A program made the translations under genes and the position numbers. This document shows, in pieces, positions 36,258 to 46,545 of a DNA stretch of 64,000 bases (position 1 is the first letter of the stretch; each line of letters starts with the position of its first letter). The DNA comes from Terrilactibacillus tamarindi (GTDB taxonomy: Bacteria > Bacillota > Bacilli > Bacillales > Sporolactobacillaceae): assembly GCF_009718825.1 (NCBI RefSeq), contig NZ_WNHB01000016.1, positions 31,855-95,854 of the forward strand, read 5' to 3'. The notes beneath the pieces were generated by a model. It was not told the origin of the DNA. It ran no database searches and was given only the letters and a program-made list of their open reading frames with translations.

Positions 36258-36540
36258 ACAAAAGAAATTTTTAAAAAAGGAAGCCCATCATCTTAAACCT
36301 GTATTTCAAATTGGTAAGAGTGGTTTGCATCATACAGTCATCGATGAATTAAATGCTGTATTGGAAGCAAGAGAATTAATTAAAGTTCATTTCTTGCAAA
36401 ATACGCTTGAAGATCCAAAAGAAGCCGGTGAACAAATTGCTGAAAAAATAGGTGCTGAAATCGTTCAAGTGATCGGCAATGTTCTTGTATTATATAAAGA
36501 ATCTGAAAATAATAAGAAAATTGAATTACCTAGAGCATAG
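36244..36540 (+). CDS. yhbY: Ribosome-assembly RNA-binding protein YhbY (CRS1/YhbY)
   Basis: 98-residue CRM-domain protein (YqeI in B. subtilis) that binds pre-50S particles. Conserved KKEAHHLKPVFQIGKSGL at the start and QVIGNVLVLYKES near the end. Lies in the yqe operon between aroE and nadD. Confidence 0.94.
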   Translation: MLTSKQKKFLKKEAHHLKPVFQIGKSGLHHTVIDELNAVLEARELIKVHFLQNTLEDPKEAGEQIAEKIGAEIVQVIGNVLVLYKESENNKKIELPRA

Positions 36541-36558
36541 GATAGGACTAAAGATAGA

Positions 36559-37131
36559 ATGAAAAGAATTGGACTATTAGGCGGAACGTTTGATCCACCA
36601 CATCTTGGTCACCTGCTTATAGCACAAGAAGCACTTGAAAGATGTGAACTTGATCAAATATGGTTTCTTCCAAGTTACATTCCACCGCATAAAAATCGAA
36701 AGGTGACAGACAGTCATCATCGTATTGAAATGGTAAGAAAAGCGATTCATACAAATCCTTCCTTTCAAATTTCACTAATTGAAATTGAACGAAGGGGAAA
36801 GTCATATACGGTAGATACCTTGAGGCAGCTGAAACACGCTTATCCTGAATACGAATTTTTCTTTATTATTGGGGCTGACATGATACGTGATCTACCCAAT
36901 TGGCATAAAATAGATGAATTATGTCAATTGACATCATTTATTGGATTTAGAAGGCCTGGATATATAGCTAAACATCCATTGCAGGCTCAAGTTCACATGA
37001 TTGATATGCCTCAAATAGAAATCTCATCAAGTGACATACGAAATCGCTTGAAACATTATCGTTCATGTATGTATTTATTAAATGAGGAAGTCAAGGATTA
37101 TATAAAGGAGAACCATTTATATGAGGATTGA
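36559..37131 (+). CDS. nadD: Nicotinate-nucleotide adenylyltransferase
   Basis: Makes deamido-NAD from NaMN and ATP. 190 residues; GGTFDPPHLGHL contains the HxGH nucleotidyl-transferase motif, FIIGADM is the substrate region, and SSSDIRNRL is the second ATP motif. Overlaps yqeK by 11 bases. Confidence 0.96.
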   Translation: MKRIGLLGGTFDPPHLGHLLIAQEALERCELDQIWFLPSYIPPHKNRKVTDSHHRIEMVRKAIHTNPSFQISLIEIERRGKSYTVDTLRQLKHAYPEYEFFFIIGADMIRDLPNWHKIDELCQLTSFIGFRRPGYIAKHPLQAQVHMIDMPQIEISSSDIRNRLKHYRSCMYLLNEEVKDYIKENHLYED

Positions 37132-37705
37132 AGAAGCAAATGAGGCTGTGAAAACGATCTTACCAGAGAAACGATACCGTCATACTCTTGGAGTTGTAGC
37201 AACGGCAGAGAAATTAGCCGAGCAATATCATGCGAATATTGAGCAAGCGAAACTTGCTGCGATGTTACATGATATCGCAAAATATTTTTCAAAAGAAGAA
37301 TTATCAGACATAATAAAAAGAAGGCATGATATAACAAACGATATTCTCACCTTTCATCATTCATTATGGCATGCCCCTGTTGGTGCTGCTTATATTGAAG
37401 AGGAGTATCATATTACGGACAAAGAAGTATTGGATGCTATACGTTATCATACGACTGGGAGACAGAATATGACGCTTCTAGATAAGATCGTCTTCTTAGC
37501 GGATTATATTGAACCTGGTCGTGAGTTTCCTGGAGTAGATGAAGTGCGGGATCTAGCTGAAAAAAATTTAGATGCTGCAGTTGGGAAGTCTTTGCAAAAC
37601 ACGGTGACTTTTTTAGTTGAACGTCATCAACAAGTCTATCCTGACACAATTTATGCATATAATACTTATATCAAATACTTAAGGAGTTGTTTGAATGAAC
37701 AATGA
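37121..37705 (+). CDS. yqeK: HD-domain hydrolase YqeK
   Basis: 194-residue HD-family protein; homologues hydrolyse Ap4A symmetrically. Metal ligands are seen in RYRHTLGV, AAMLHDIAKY (HD pair) and FLADYIEPGRE. In the yqe operon next to nadD; ends overlapping rsfS. Confidence 0.93.
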   Translation: MRIEEANEAVKTILPEKRYRHTLGVVATAEKLAEQYHANIEQAKLAAMLHDIAKYFSKEELSDIIKRRHDITNDILTFHHSLWHAPVGAAYIEEEYHITDKEVLDAIRYHTTGRQNMTLLDKIVFLADYIEPGREFPGVDEVRDLAEKNLDAAVGKSLQNTVTFLVERHQQVYPDTIYAYNTYIKYLRSCLNEQ

Positions 37706-38048
37706 AGAACTTGTAAAATATTTCGCTGAAGTTGCAGATGATAAAAAAGCGCAAGATCTTGTGATGCTAAAAATGAGTGGAATTTCAATTATGTCTGATT
37801 ACTTCATCATCTGTCACGGAAATTCTGAAAAACAAGTCCAAGCTATTGCCCGTGCATTAAAAGAAGCTGCTCAAGAGAAAAATATTGAAGTTAAACGTAT
37901 GGAAGGTTTTGACAAAGCAAGATGGGTGCTTGTTGATCTGGGGGATATTATCGCTCATGTTTTCCATAAAGATGAAAGAAACTACTATCAATTGGAAAAA
38001 CTTTGGGGAGATGCACCCGTATTTTCTCTTGAAAAACGCCCATTATAG
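37695..38048 (+). CDS. rsfS: Ribosome silencing factor RsfS
   Basis: 117-residue protein that binds L14 and blocks 30S-50S joining when nutrients fall. Family blocks: DYFIICHGNSEKQVQAIA, EGFDKARWVLVDLGDIIAHVF and YQLEKLWGDAP. Translationally coupled to yqeK. Confidence 0.96.
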   Translation: MNNEELVKYFAEVADDKKAQDLVMLKMSGISIMSDYFIICHGNSEKQVQAIARALKEAAQEKNIEVKRMEGFDKARWVLVDLGDIIAHVFHKDERNYYQLEKLWGDAPVFSLEKRPL

Positions 38049-38056
38049 GCATATTT

Positions 38057-38803
38057 ATGGCTTACGATTATTTTGCTCAATTATATGACGAGTTAATGAA
38101 TGATGCACCTTATGATCAATGGCTGGATTTTTTCTATAGAACATTAAATGATAATCAATTGCCCTCAGCTAAAATATTAGATGTCGGCTGTGGAACAGGA
38201 GAACTTGCACTTAAATTAATAAGAGATAAGTTTGATGTCACTGGTGTCGATTTGTCTGAAAACATGTTAGCCATGGCTAAGGAAAAGGCAGAGCATGCGA
38301 ATCTGTCTTTTCCTCTTTTCCAGCAAGATATGCGAGAACTTGAACTGGGAAGTACGTTTGATCTGGTCCTTATTTTTTGTGATTCATTAAATTACCTAGA
38401 AACTTTAGATGATGTTAAGCAAACATTTCAGCGTGTCTATGAACATTTAAATGAAGGGGGAGCCCTTTTATTTGATGTTCATTCACTATATAAAATACAT
38501 TCAATTTTTATAAATCATACCTTTGCTTTAAATGACGAAAATATAGCTTATATATGGGAATCATTTCCTGGGGAAGAAGAACATAGTGTTTATCATGATC
38601 TTACGTTCTTTACAAAAACAGGTGATGATCTATTCACTAGACATGATGAAACACATTACCAAAGAACGTTTGATATTGAGACATATTCAATGCTTCTAAA
38701 GGAAACCGGTTTTCAATGTCTCAGGGTTTGTGCCGATTTCACAAATGATCCCCCAACAAAGACTTCTGAGCGAATTTTTTTCATTGCAAAGAAGAATAGT
38801 TGA
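38057..38803 (+). CDS. yqeM: Class I SAM-dependent methyltransferase YqeM
   Basis: 248 residues; SAM motif I ILDVGCGTGELALKL, motif II acidic VTGVDLSENML, and DLVLIFCDSLNYL as the post-motif region. The substrate is not known. Last gene of the operon; the ribosome site is weak. Confidence 0.9.
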   Translation: MAYDYFAQLYDELMNDAPYDQWLDFFYRTLNDNQLPSAKILDVGCGTGELALKLIRDKFDVTGVDLSENMLAMAKEKAEHANLSFPLFQQDMRELELGSTFDLVLIFCDSLNYLETLDDVKQTFQRVYEHLNEGGALLFDVHSLYKIHSIFINHTFALNDENIAYIWESFPGEEEHSVYHDLTFFTKTGDDLFTRHDETHYQRTFDIETYSMLLKETGFQCLRVCADFTNDPPTKTSERIFFIAKKNS

Positions 38804-38831
38804 AGGAAAAATTCATAAAGCATCGAATAGT

Positions 38832-38860
38832 TAAAAGAGGGTATATCCCTCTTTTTTAGT
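38832..38860 (+). terminator. Terminator of the yqeG-yqeM operon
   Basis: AAAAGAGGG / CCCTCTTTTTT with a 4-base loop. Confidence 0.85.
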
Positions 38861-38933
38861 AAGTCTATTTTTAGGTTAATGCTCTTAAAATGACAACCTC
38901 TTAAAATGAAAAAGGAGGTACATTCGATGATGG

Positions 38934-39770
38934 CTAAACGCTGAACTGTGGATCAACTTTCTTGTGATCCTCAATAAACTTCATTTGAGTCGCTTCAAAT
39001 AAATGTTCAAATACTTCACCTATTTCATCTTCTAAGATTTGAATTCCAACGCCAGTTACCCCGCCTTTAACCATGACTTTTTTCTTTAAGGTATCGAGAG
39101 TGTAGGCTTTTTCTTCGAATAACTTACCAACCCCTATCACCATATCCGTCAATAATTGAGTTGCTTTTTCTTCTGTTATCTCTGTTGTAGACACGGCAGC
39201 AGATATCATTCGTTCAAAGAGATATGAAAGAAAGGCCGGACCACAGCTTGATAAATCTGATGAAACTCGCGTAATCTCTTCGTCAATTTCAATCGGATTT
39301 GATATTGATTGAAATAATTGGATTAAAGAGGTTTTTATTTCCTCTGTACAGCGGTTGCCGAATGTTAACAACGTAGACCCGCTTAATGTTTGATTAACGA
39401 TACTTGGAATAACACGTGCAGCAGGACATGGCAAGGAACTTTCTAATTGCTCCACACTGATTGGACTAGTTATGGAAATGACGAGATGATCCTGCTCAGT
39501 TACGTCGCCTACTTTTTTTAATAATGGATAAATGGATAATGGCTTAACACATATAAATATTGTTTTAGCCTCTCTAAATACAGATTCAGCGTTGGGGACG
39601 ACTTGAATACCCTCATATTTCTTACCTAATGATTCCGCTTTCGATAACGTACGATTGGTAATAACAAATTCAGATGGCTGTATGGCTTTAGAACGAATAA
39701 AGGATTCAATAAGTAATGTCCCCATATTGCCTGTTCCAATAACTCCAATTGTCACTTTTTCTTCCCCCAA
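38934..39770 (-). CDS. comER: ComER, pyrroline-5-carboxylate-reductase-like protein
   Basis: 278 residues with an N-terminal NAD(P) Rossmann motif (IGVIGTGNMGTLLIESFI) and a C-terminal P5CR-like dimerisation domain. It is divergent from comEA, the location of comER in B. subtilis, where it is not needed for competence and affects sporulation/biofilm in some species. It lacks the tight match of true ProC in the substrate loop. Role uncertain. Confidence 0.88.
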   Translation of the reverse strand: MGEEKVTIGVIGTGNMGTLLIESFIRSKAIQPSEFVITNRTLSKAESLGKKYEGIQVVPNAESVFREAKTIFICVKPLSIYPLLKKVGDVTEQDHLVISITSPISVEQLESSLPCPAARVIPSIVNQTLSGSTLLTFGNRCTEEIKTSLIQLFQSISNPIEIDEEITRVSSDLSSCGPAFLSYLFERMISAAVSTTEITEEKATQLLTDMVIGVGKLFEEKAYTLDTLKKKVMVKGGVTGVGIQILEDEIGEVFEHLFEATQMKFIEDHKKVDPQFSV

Positions 39771-39839
39771 TCCTAAAACCTTATACCACTGTATGTGTTT
39801 ATTTAAAAATCTATACGTAAAAAATTGAGGTGTAAAACC

Positions 39840-40484
39840 ATGAATAAGCTAAAAATAGTCATTGGAGCCTGTCTTGCGATAGCCATTCTTGTCGTCATCT
39901 TATTTATTAATAAACATCCCGAATCATCGATTGAATCGGATTCTTTGAAAGAAGAAACCTTTCAATCTGTGGAGACGACGAAAAATGTGGCCAAAGCGCA
40001 AGATAATCGTCAAGAAACTAAAGCGACCGATACAAGTTTGGTCGTTGACTTAAAGGGTGAAGTCAAACATCCAGGCGTTTATAAAATGGAAAATGGGAGT
40101 CGTGTGAGTGATGTGATTCAAAAATCAGGTGGGTATACCAATCAGGCAGATCAAAATAAAATTAATCTTGCACAAAAACTTAAGGATGAAATGGTGATAT
40201 TGGTTCCAAAAAAAGGGGATTCCTCCGCTGTGATGACAACAAGTAACTCCACAGCAAATAGTGATTCATCCGCTTCTACAGAGGATAGTAAATTGATTAA
40301 CATTAATACTGCTACGATGGATGAATTACAGAATTTAAATGGCATCGGTCCTTCAAAGGCAGAGGCGATCATTTCGTACCGAGAGGAGCATGGGCTGTTT
40401 AAAACTCCAGAGGAATTGACGAATGTCACTGGAATAGGTGAAAAGTCATTTGAAAAGTTAAAATCAGACATTTGTGTGGAATAA
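39840..40484 (+). CDS. comEA: Competence DNA receptor ComEA
   Basis: 214 residues: N-terminal membrane anchor (about 4-23), Ser/Thr-rich linker, SLBB domain (VDLKGEVKHPGVYKMENG), second linker, and a C-terminal helix-hairpin-helix pair (ININTATMDELQNLNGIG, TNVTGIGEKSFEKL) that binds DNA. ATG after GAGGTG. First gene of the comE operon. Confidence 0.96.
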   Translation: MNKLKIVIGACLAIAILVVILFINKHPESSIESDSLKEETFQSVETTKNVAKAQDNRQETKATDTSLVVDLKGEVKHPGVYKMENGSRVSDVIQKSGGYTNQADQNKINLAQKLKDEMVILVPKKGDSSAVMTTSNSTANSDSSASTEDSKLININTATMDELQNLNGIGPSKAEAIISYREEHGLFKTPEELTNVTGIGEKSFEKLKSDICVE

Positions 40485-40630
40485 GCTAAAAATCTTACGA
40501 TGGGCAAATTATTATGACTTTAAGGAAAAGGGCAGAAGTTCATTCATTGATTGTGTTAAAATAGAACGTAGTTTTTTAGAACCACACGAGGTTAGTTTTT
40601 TTGGATAAACGATATTTAAAAAGGTGATGA

Positions 40631-41215
40631 GTGAAATTGAAAAGACTATCATGGGACCAATATTTTATGGCACAAAGCCATTTATTAGCTAACCGCAGCA
40701 CATGTCCTAGACTTGCTGTTGGAGCGACGATCGTAAGAGACAAACGTATCATAGCTGGCGGTTATAATGGCTCTATTTCGGGAGGTACACATTGCATCGA
40801 TGATGGATGTTATGTTGTTGACGGGCATTGCATCAGAACGATACATGCTGAAATGAATGCCATTTTGCAATGTTCAAAATTTGGTGTTCCGACAGATAAT
40901 GCAGAAATCTACGTGACGCATTTCCCATGTTTGCATTGTTGTAAGGCCATTATTCAAAGTGGAATGAAGAAAGTTCTGTATGCGACGGACTATAAGAATC
41001 ACCCATATGCCATTCAGCTCTTTGAAGAAGCGCATGTCGAGGTCGAAAAAGTTCCTTTTAATGACTTTTTAAATGTTAAAAAAGACTTTAATGACGAGCA
41101 AAAGGCGTTTATAGATCATTTGTTTGCCCAACTTGAGGAACGAGGAGTGGATAGTGATGAGGTTAACCGTTTATATGATCAATTACGTAAATTATTTTTA
41201 ATTGGGGTTAACTAA
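40631..41215 (+). CDS. comEB: ComEB, dCMP deaminase
   Basis: Deoxycytidylate deaminase family, 194 residues. Zinc site HAEMNAIL and FPCLHCCKAII; the N-terminal MAQSHLLANRSTCPRLAVGA block is typical of ComEB. A GTG at 40631 is used; TTG at 40637 is equally possible and gives MKRLSWDQYF. Stop is followed directly by the comEC start (TAAATG). Confidence 0.95.
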   Translation: MKLKRLSWDQYFMAQSHLLANRSTCPRLAVGATIVRDKRIIAGGYNGSISGGTHCIDDGCYVVDGHCIRTIHAEMNAILQCSKFGVPTDNAEIYVTHFPCLHCCKAIIQSGMKKVLYATDYKNHPYAIQLFEEAHVEVEKVPFNDFLNVKKDFNDEQKAFIDHLFAQLEERGVDSDEVNRLYDQLRKLFLIGVN

Positions 41216-43525
41216 ATGATGTATGGCAAGTGTCATCATCTTGTTTTTGCCTCATGCCTTGTCATGTGGATGTTTTATGGGACTAATCTATGGATTCCAC
41301 TGATCATTCTTATTGTCTACTTGGGATATATCTACATGAGATCTACATACAGCTTGTTTATAGGGTGTCTTGTGGTAAGTGTTGTTTTTGGTATGAACAT
41401 CCTATGGGTGACGCAACAAGAAACAAAGCTTTCTCCAAAGAAGACGGTGTTTCATGGTAAAATCATAACTATTCCAGATTTTGATGGGGATATCGTCAGT
41501 TTTCAATTTAAGACGGATGAAGGTGAGTTGGTGGTTGCTCGGTACACACAATCCTCAATTAGTGAGAAACGATCCCTTCAAAAAAACCTCCATGTAGGAA
41601 ATTCTTATCAGATCATAGGACAGCTTGAAAAGCCCAACTTTCCAACTAATTTTCATTCTTTCAATTATCGACAATATCTAGATCATAAACATATTTATTG
41701 GATATTAACAGCAGAAAAGCCGCCCCATTCACTTCCATCTTCGATAACGTTCATTGAACAGATCATGCAGTGGCGAGAAAAGCAAATTTATAGGATTCAA
41801 CACATGTTTCCTGAGCCAATAGATGGTTTAATGTCAGCCCTCATTTTTGGAGATCAGTCCCATATGCCCGTAGAACTTCAGAAAGCCTACCAAACCCTTG
41901 GTATTGTCCATATTTTAGCCGTTTCTGGTCTTCATGTTGTCCTGTTATTAGCCATGGTGAACTTTATTTGTTTACGACTCGGCATGATACGAGAACATGT
42001 TCTGGTTCTATTGTTACTTTTCATCCCCATGTATGTCATTTTAACAGGGGCAGAAGCTTCTGTTATTCGGGCCGGATTGACCGGTATGTTCGTTTTAGGT
42101 TATACACTAATAAAAAAAATACATCTAACGTCGGTAGATCTGATTAGTATTGTATTTTTGGTGATGATCTTTTATGATCCAGAGGTCTTATTTCAGATGG
42201 GATTTCAGCTGTCATTTCTAGCTACATCTGCTATATTATTGTCAGCCCATACCATTTACAAAAAAGGCTTCTCCTATCTTGAACAACTACTTTGGTTATC
42301 CGTTATTTGTGAGCTAGCCACATTTTCCATCCTCATTCCATCGTTCTATCAATTTTCTTTTATTAGTTTCGTTATGAATATGATCTTCGTTCCATTAATG
42401 ACCAACGTTATTTTACCGTTGTCGATGACGACTTATATTGTTAGCTATATTTATTCACCTTTATCCCTCGTTTTATCTCAATTTATGTCTTCCTTGTTAA
42501 TTTATCCTCATCGAGTTTTACTCTATTTTTATCATCATCCACATTTTATTATGACCTATGGTTCATTAACACCTGTAAAACTTTTTGGTATGATCTTATT
42601 GATCTATGGTTGTTTGTGTTTATGGGAATATCATTTGAAAAGAGTGGAGTACTTACTTATTATTCCGTTCGTTTTCATGTATATGATAGTTGTTTTAAGC
42701 GGAACATGGTTTTCACAAGGACATGTTGTTTTTCTGGATGTTGGACAAGGGGATAGTATTTTAATTAAACTCCCTCATCAAAAAGGCACGATCTTAATCG
42801 ATACGGGCGGGATTGTGCCTTATAAGACAGAAGCTTGGAAAAAGAGAAAAGATCCATTTAAAGTGGGACGAGATGTTGTTTTACATGAATTGCGCGGTAG
42901 TGGAATACGTCAAATTGATATGTTGATTTTGACGCACTCCGATTATGATCATATCGGGGGAGTGAAAGATCTTATCGGACAAATACCAATTCGCAAACTA
43001 ATTATAAGTTCATGGTTTAATCCATCACCTGCAGATATGAACATGTTAAAACAAGCAGTTAGTCAAGGAACAAAAATACAAAAAGTCCAAAAAGGAGACA
43101 CCATTAACTTTAGTACGTATGCGTTTCACGTCTTATCACCTACAACAAATCAGGATTCAAATAACAATTCGATTGTCCTTCACACACGTCTTGGTGGACT
43201 TAATTGGCTATTTACTGGTGATCTTGAAGAAGAAGGGGAGAACCAACTTATCAAAAACTACCCTAGGCTTTCGATTGATGTATTAAAAGTCGGTCATCAT
43301 GGAAGCCAATCTTCAACTTCAGAACAATTTCTGAATGTCATAAAACCAAACTATGCGATGATTTCAGTTGGGAAAAACAATCGATATGGACATCCTAATC
43401 AAGAAGTTCTACAAAGACTCAGTAGCTCACATATAAAGATAATGAGGACAGATCAGCTAGGTGCCATACGATGGACTTTTACAAATGACCAAATTACTCG
43501 AGTTGACTTTGCTGTTATGCAATAA
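41216..43525 (+). CDS. comEC: ComEC, DNA uptake channel protein
   Basis: 769-residue polytopic membrane protein that carries single-stranded DNA across the membrane in transformation. Order: N-terminal helices, OB-like external domain, competence domain (LGIVHILAVSGLHVVLLLA near 237, GAEASVIRAGLTGMF), then a C-terminal metallo-beta-lactamase-like nuclease domain (FLDVGQGDSILIKLP, THSDYDHIGG, VGHHGSQSSTSEQFL). All parts intact, so the strain may be transformable. Confidence 0.96.
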   Translation: MMYGKCHHLVFASCLVMWMFYGTNLWIPLIILIVYLGYIYMRSTYSLFIGCLVVSVVFGMNILWVTQQETKLSPKKTVFHGKIITIPDFDGDIVSFQFKTDEGELVVARYTQSSISEKRSLQKNLHVGNSYQIIGQLEKPNFPTNFHSFNYRQYLDHKHIYWILTAEKPPHSLPSSITFIEQIMQWREKQIYRIQHMFPEPIDGLMSALIFGDQSHMPVELQKAYQTLGIVHILAVSGLHVVLLLAMVNFICLRLGMIREHVLVLLLLFIPMYVILTGAEASVIRAGLTGMFVLGYTLIKKIHLTSVDLISIVFLVMIFYDPEVLFQMGFQLSFLATSAILLSAHTIYKKGFSYLEQLLWLSVICELATFSILIPSFYQFSFISFVMNMIFVPLMTNVILPLSMTTYIVSYIYSPLSLVLSQFMSSLLIYPHRVLLYFYHHPHFIMTYGSLTPVKLFGMILLIYGCLCLWEYHLKRVEYLLIIPFVFMYMIVVLSGTWFSQGHVVFLDVGQGDSILIKLPHQKGTILIDTGGIVPYKTEAWKKRKDPFKVGRDVVLHELRGSGIRQIDMLILTHSDYDHIGGVKDLIGQIPIRKLIISSWFNPSPADMNMLKQAVSQGTKIQKVQKGDTINFSTYAFHVLSPTTNQDSNNNSIVLHTRLGGLNWLFTGDLEEEGENQLIKNYPRLSIDVLKVGHHGSQSSTSEQFLNVIKPNYAMISVGKNNRYGHPNQEVLQRLSSSHIKIMRTDQLGAIRWTFTNDQITRVDFAVMQ

Positions 43526-43821
43526 ATGTCGAATGGATATCCAAAAGATGTCAGCTTAATTATTTCATGCATTGCCAATATTTTAAACGGAGGAACCTGC
43601 TCTATCTATCAATACTTTAGTATCTTTAGGTTATGATAATGAGTACAAACCCATTTCCGACACCGCATTTGACCCGGGGTATATGAGGATGTCGTTTAAC
43701 ATAGATGAAAGTGTAGGGGTTAGCCATTTTCTGGCTAACCCCTTCTTAAACTAACGTAACTGCCCCTTGTTCACTAAGACAATTTGCGATAAAGTGAATG
43801 GGAAGAGGGGAGCGAATGTGA
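43526..43821. other. Gap between comEC and holA
   Basis: 296 bases. A GGAGGAACCTGC stretch near 43591 has no frame behind it. The final third holds a terminator; otherwise nothing recognisable. Confidence 0.4.
43714..43747 (+). terminator. Terminator after the comE operon
   Basis: AGGGGTTAGCCA / TGGCTAACCCCTT, 12-bp stem, T-rich tail. Confidence 0.8.
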
Positions 43822-44847
43822 GTGTCTATAACAAAGAAAGATTTATCCATACAAAAGCCTCTTGCTCCAATTTACTTATTATTCGGAAGCCAAGAGTATC
43901 TTATACAACATATGAAAAAAACAATCATAAAGGAAGCTTTATCTGAAGAAGAAATGGAAGTTAACTTATCGAGTTACGATATGTTAGAGACTTCCGTACA
44001 AGTTGGTATTGAAGACGCCGAAACTCTCCCTTTTTTTGGTGAAAAACGAGTGGTTATTTTGGAGAATGCCTATTTCTTAACAGGTTCAAAACCAAAAGTA
44101 AAAGTAGAGCATGATCTTAAACGATTTGAAGCTTACCTTGAATTACCATCACCTGATACAGTTATGATTATTCCACTATTTCATGAAAAACTGGATAAAC
44201 GAAAAAAAATCGTTAAAATGATTGAAAAAAAGGGACAAATCGTTGAATTATCCCAACTTGGAGATCGATTCATCTATGATTTATTGTCGTCGATAGCATC
44301 TAAATTAGGTGTTAGGTACACAAAAGAAGGTCATGATCAATTGATGGCTTTTATTGGCCCTAACCTAATGCAACTAGCAAATGAAGTGAAAAAATGTGCT
44401 TTTTATTGCTACGGAACAGATCAGGAGATTGATCAAGGAGTGGTCTTATCTCTTGCATCTAGATCTCTAGAAAGTAACGTTTTCCTTCTTGTGGATCAAG
44501 TCCTTGCAAATAAAAGAAGAGAAGCCCTTCAATTATTATCCGATTTAATCAAACAAAAAGAAGATCCTATCAAGCTTCTCGCTTTAATAACCAGACAAAT
44601 AAGGATCGTCTATCAAGTGGGTCTTTATCAAAAAGATGGTTACACACAACAAAATATTGCATCTAAAATTGGCGTCCATCCTTACGCTGTCAAACTGGCC
44701 AGCCAACAAGCAAAGCACTTTGATTTAAAATGGCTAGAATATGTACTTACGAAGTGTACAGAGACAGATTATCAAATGAAAACGGGGGGCATGGATAAAC
44801 GTCTTGCTCTGGAATTGTTTATTCACAGCACGGCAAAAGGTGCTTAA
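43822..44847 (+). CDS. holA: DNA polymerase III delta subunit
   Basis: Clamp-loader delta subunit (YqeN). 341 residues: YLLFGSQEYLIQHM at the N-terminus, AAA+-like core without a functional P-loop (FFGEKRVVILENAYFL, PDTVMIIPLFHEKLDKRKK), and C-terminal helices (LLALITRQIRIVYQVG). GTG start with GAGGGGAGC upstream. Position between comEC and rpsT is as in B. subtilis. Confidence 0.94.
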   Translation: MSITKKDLSIQKPLAPIYLLFGSQEYLIQHMKKTIIKEALSEEEMEVNLSSYDMLETSVQVGIEDAETLPFFGEKRVVILENAYFLTGSKPKVKVEHDLKRFEAYLELPSPDTVMIIPLFHEKLDKRKKIVKMIEKKGQIVELSQLGDRFIYDLLSSIASKLGVRYTKEGHDQLMAFIGPNLMQLANEVKKCAFYCYGTDQEIDQGVVLSLASRSLESNVFLLVDQVLANKRREALQLLSDLIKQKEDPIKLLALITRQIRIVYQVGLYQKDGYTQQNIASKIGVHPYAVKLASQQAKHFDLKWLEYVLTKCTETDYQMKTGGMDKRLALELFIHSTAKGA

Positions 44848-44857
44848 CATATAAAGA

Positions 44858-44912
44858 AAACTCGCGTATAAGGCGCAGGCAAAGGCCTAGTTCCATTTAT
44901 CCTTACTTAAAA
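44858..44912 (-). repeat. 'GCCTTATA' intergenic repeat (copy 3, inverted)
   Basis: Reading the minus strand: TTTAAGTAAGGAT, CTAGGCCTTTGCCTGCGCCTTATACGCGAGTTTTCTT, matching the core of the copies at 8772 and 27286. Confidence 0.5.
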
Positions 44913-44913
44913 T

Positions 44914-44957
44914 ACAAAAAAGAGGTTTCCATTTAAGGGGAAACCTCTTTTTTGTAT
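44914..44957. terminator. Bidirectional terminator between holA and rpsT
   Basis: AAAAAAGAGGTTTCC / GGAAACCTCTTTTTT, serving both convergent genes. Confidence 0.92.
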
Positions 44958-44977
44958 TAAGAAAACAAATACGCATA

Positions 44978-45244
44978 TTAAGCCGTTAATTCGTTTAATT
45001 TTTTGGTTAAACGTGATTTTTCACGTGATGCTTTATTTTTGTGAATCAAACCTTTTGTTGCTGCTTTATCAATTTTTTTTGTTGCTACGAGATAAGTTTC
45101 TTTTGCAGCTTCAACATCTTTAGCATCTATAGATGCGTTAAAGTTTTTAATTGATGTACGCATGGCAGATTTGAACATGATATTATGTTGACGATTAGCA
45201 TCGCTTTTTTTCACACGTTTGATTGCGGATTTAATATTAGGCAT
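44978..45244 (-). CDS. rpsT: 30S ribosomal protein S20
   Basis: 88 residues, lysine-rich, [19 protein letters not shown] at the start and [20 protein letters not shown] near the end. ATG at 45244 follows AAGGAGGTG. Convergent with holA. Confidence 0.97.
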   Translation of the reverse strand: MPNIKSAIKRVKKSDANRQHNIMFKSAMRTSIKNFNASIDAKDVEAAKETYLVATKKIDKAATKGLIHKNKASREKSRLTKKLNELTA

Positions 45245-45447
45245 ACTTTCACCTCCTTGAGGCACATTAATTGACAATGAATATTGTACCAAACACATAG
45301 GGGTTTTGCAATATGAATGAAAAAAGTTAAAAAAGGCAAAAATGATACTAGTTTAAGATTGATTGTTTAACCTGAATTCTCATTGTCTTTTTTTTATAAA
45401 AATGATCGTTGTAAATATAGCACGTTTTATTCGAAAGGGGAATGATT

Positions 45448-46545
45448 ATGCCTGAAAAACTTGATTTAAGCCAATATAAAGTAAGAACGGATTTAGCCGT
45501 TGAAGCTCGTGAAATGGTCACTGAACAAGAACCCGCACATCCTATTCACGGATTGACGATCAAAGAGAATGAAATTGAAGGCATTCGAATCACACATATG
45601 ACAATTGATTCAGATGCTTCAAAAACATTAGGTAAAAAACCTGGCCGATATCTCACATTGGAAGCTCATAATTTACGAAATCAAGATACCGAATTTCAAG
45701 AAAAAGTGGAAAAAACATTTGCTAAAGAGTTTGCTCAATTTTTACAAGATATTAACGTTACCAAAGAAATGAGTTGTCTTGTCGTTGGGTTAGGAAACTG
45801 GAACGTAACACCTGACGCACTAGGTCCGAGTACGGTCGAAAACATACTAATAACAAAACACCTATTTGATTTGCAGCCACAAAATGTAAAAGAAGGGTTT
45901 CGTTCCGTAAGTGCCATATCACCTGGAGTTATGGGGATTACAGGTATTGAAACAAGCGACATCATTTTAGGGATTATTGAAAAGTCAAAACCAGATTTTG
46001 TCATCGCCGTTGATTCTTTGGCATCAAGATCAATCGAACGTGTAAATACAACGATTCAAATATCTGATGCAGGTATTCACCCGGGTTCAGGAGTCGGAAA
46101 TAATCGGAAGGAATTGAACAAAGATACACTGGGGATTCCCGTCATAGCTATCGGAATACCGACAGTTGTCGATGCGGTCACGATTACAAGTGATGCCCTA
46201 GATTTGATATTAAAACATCTGGGACATGAAATGAAAAACCAAAAACCATCAAAAGCTTTAACACCATCTTGGCTTAATTTTGGTGAAAAGAAGAAATATA
46301 CGGAAGAAGATTTACCTAGTCCAGAACACCGAGCCTCTTTTTTAGGTGTTGTTGGGACATTGCCAGATGAGGAAAAAGTGCAACTTATTCGAGAAGTTCT
46401 CGGCCCAACTGGACATAATCTTATGGTCACACCAAAAGAAGTGGATGATTTTATAGAAGATATGGCTAATATTATTGCTGGCGGATTAAATACGTCTTTG
46501 CATACGGATGTAAATCAAGAAAATATGGGCCATTATACGCATTAA
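45448..46545 (+). CDS. gpr: Germination protease GPR
   Basis: Aspartate-type protease that degrades small acid-soluble spore proteins at germination; made as a zymogen in the forespore. 365 residues. Conserved blocks: [66 protein letters not shown], and [23 protein letters not shown] at 45448 is 7 bases past GAAAGGGG; an ATG two codons earlier is too close. Confidence 0.96.
   Translation: MPEKLDLSQYKVRTDLAVEAREMVTEQEPAHPIHGLTIKENEIEGIRITHMTIDSDASKTLGKKPGRYLTLEAHNLRNQDTEFQEKVEKTFAKEFAQFLQDINVTKEMSCLVVGLGNWNVTPDALGPSTVENILITKHLFDLQPQNVKEGFRSVSAISPGVMGITGIETSDIILGIIEKSKPDFVIAVDSLASRSIERVNTTIQISDAGIHPGSGVGNNRKELNKDTLGIPVIAIGIPTVVDAVTITSDALDLILKHLGHEMKNQKPSKALTPSWLNFGEKKKYTEEDLPSPEHRASFLGVVGTLPDEEKVQLIREVLGPTGHNLMVTPKEVDDFIEDMANIIAGGLNTSLHTDVNQENMGHYTH

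Noticed and set aside
40151..40507. 118-codon minus-strand frame over comEA
   Set aside because: Antisense shadow; no ribosome site.
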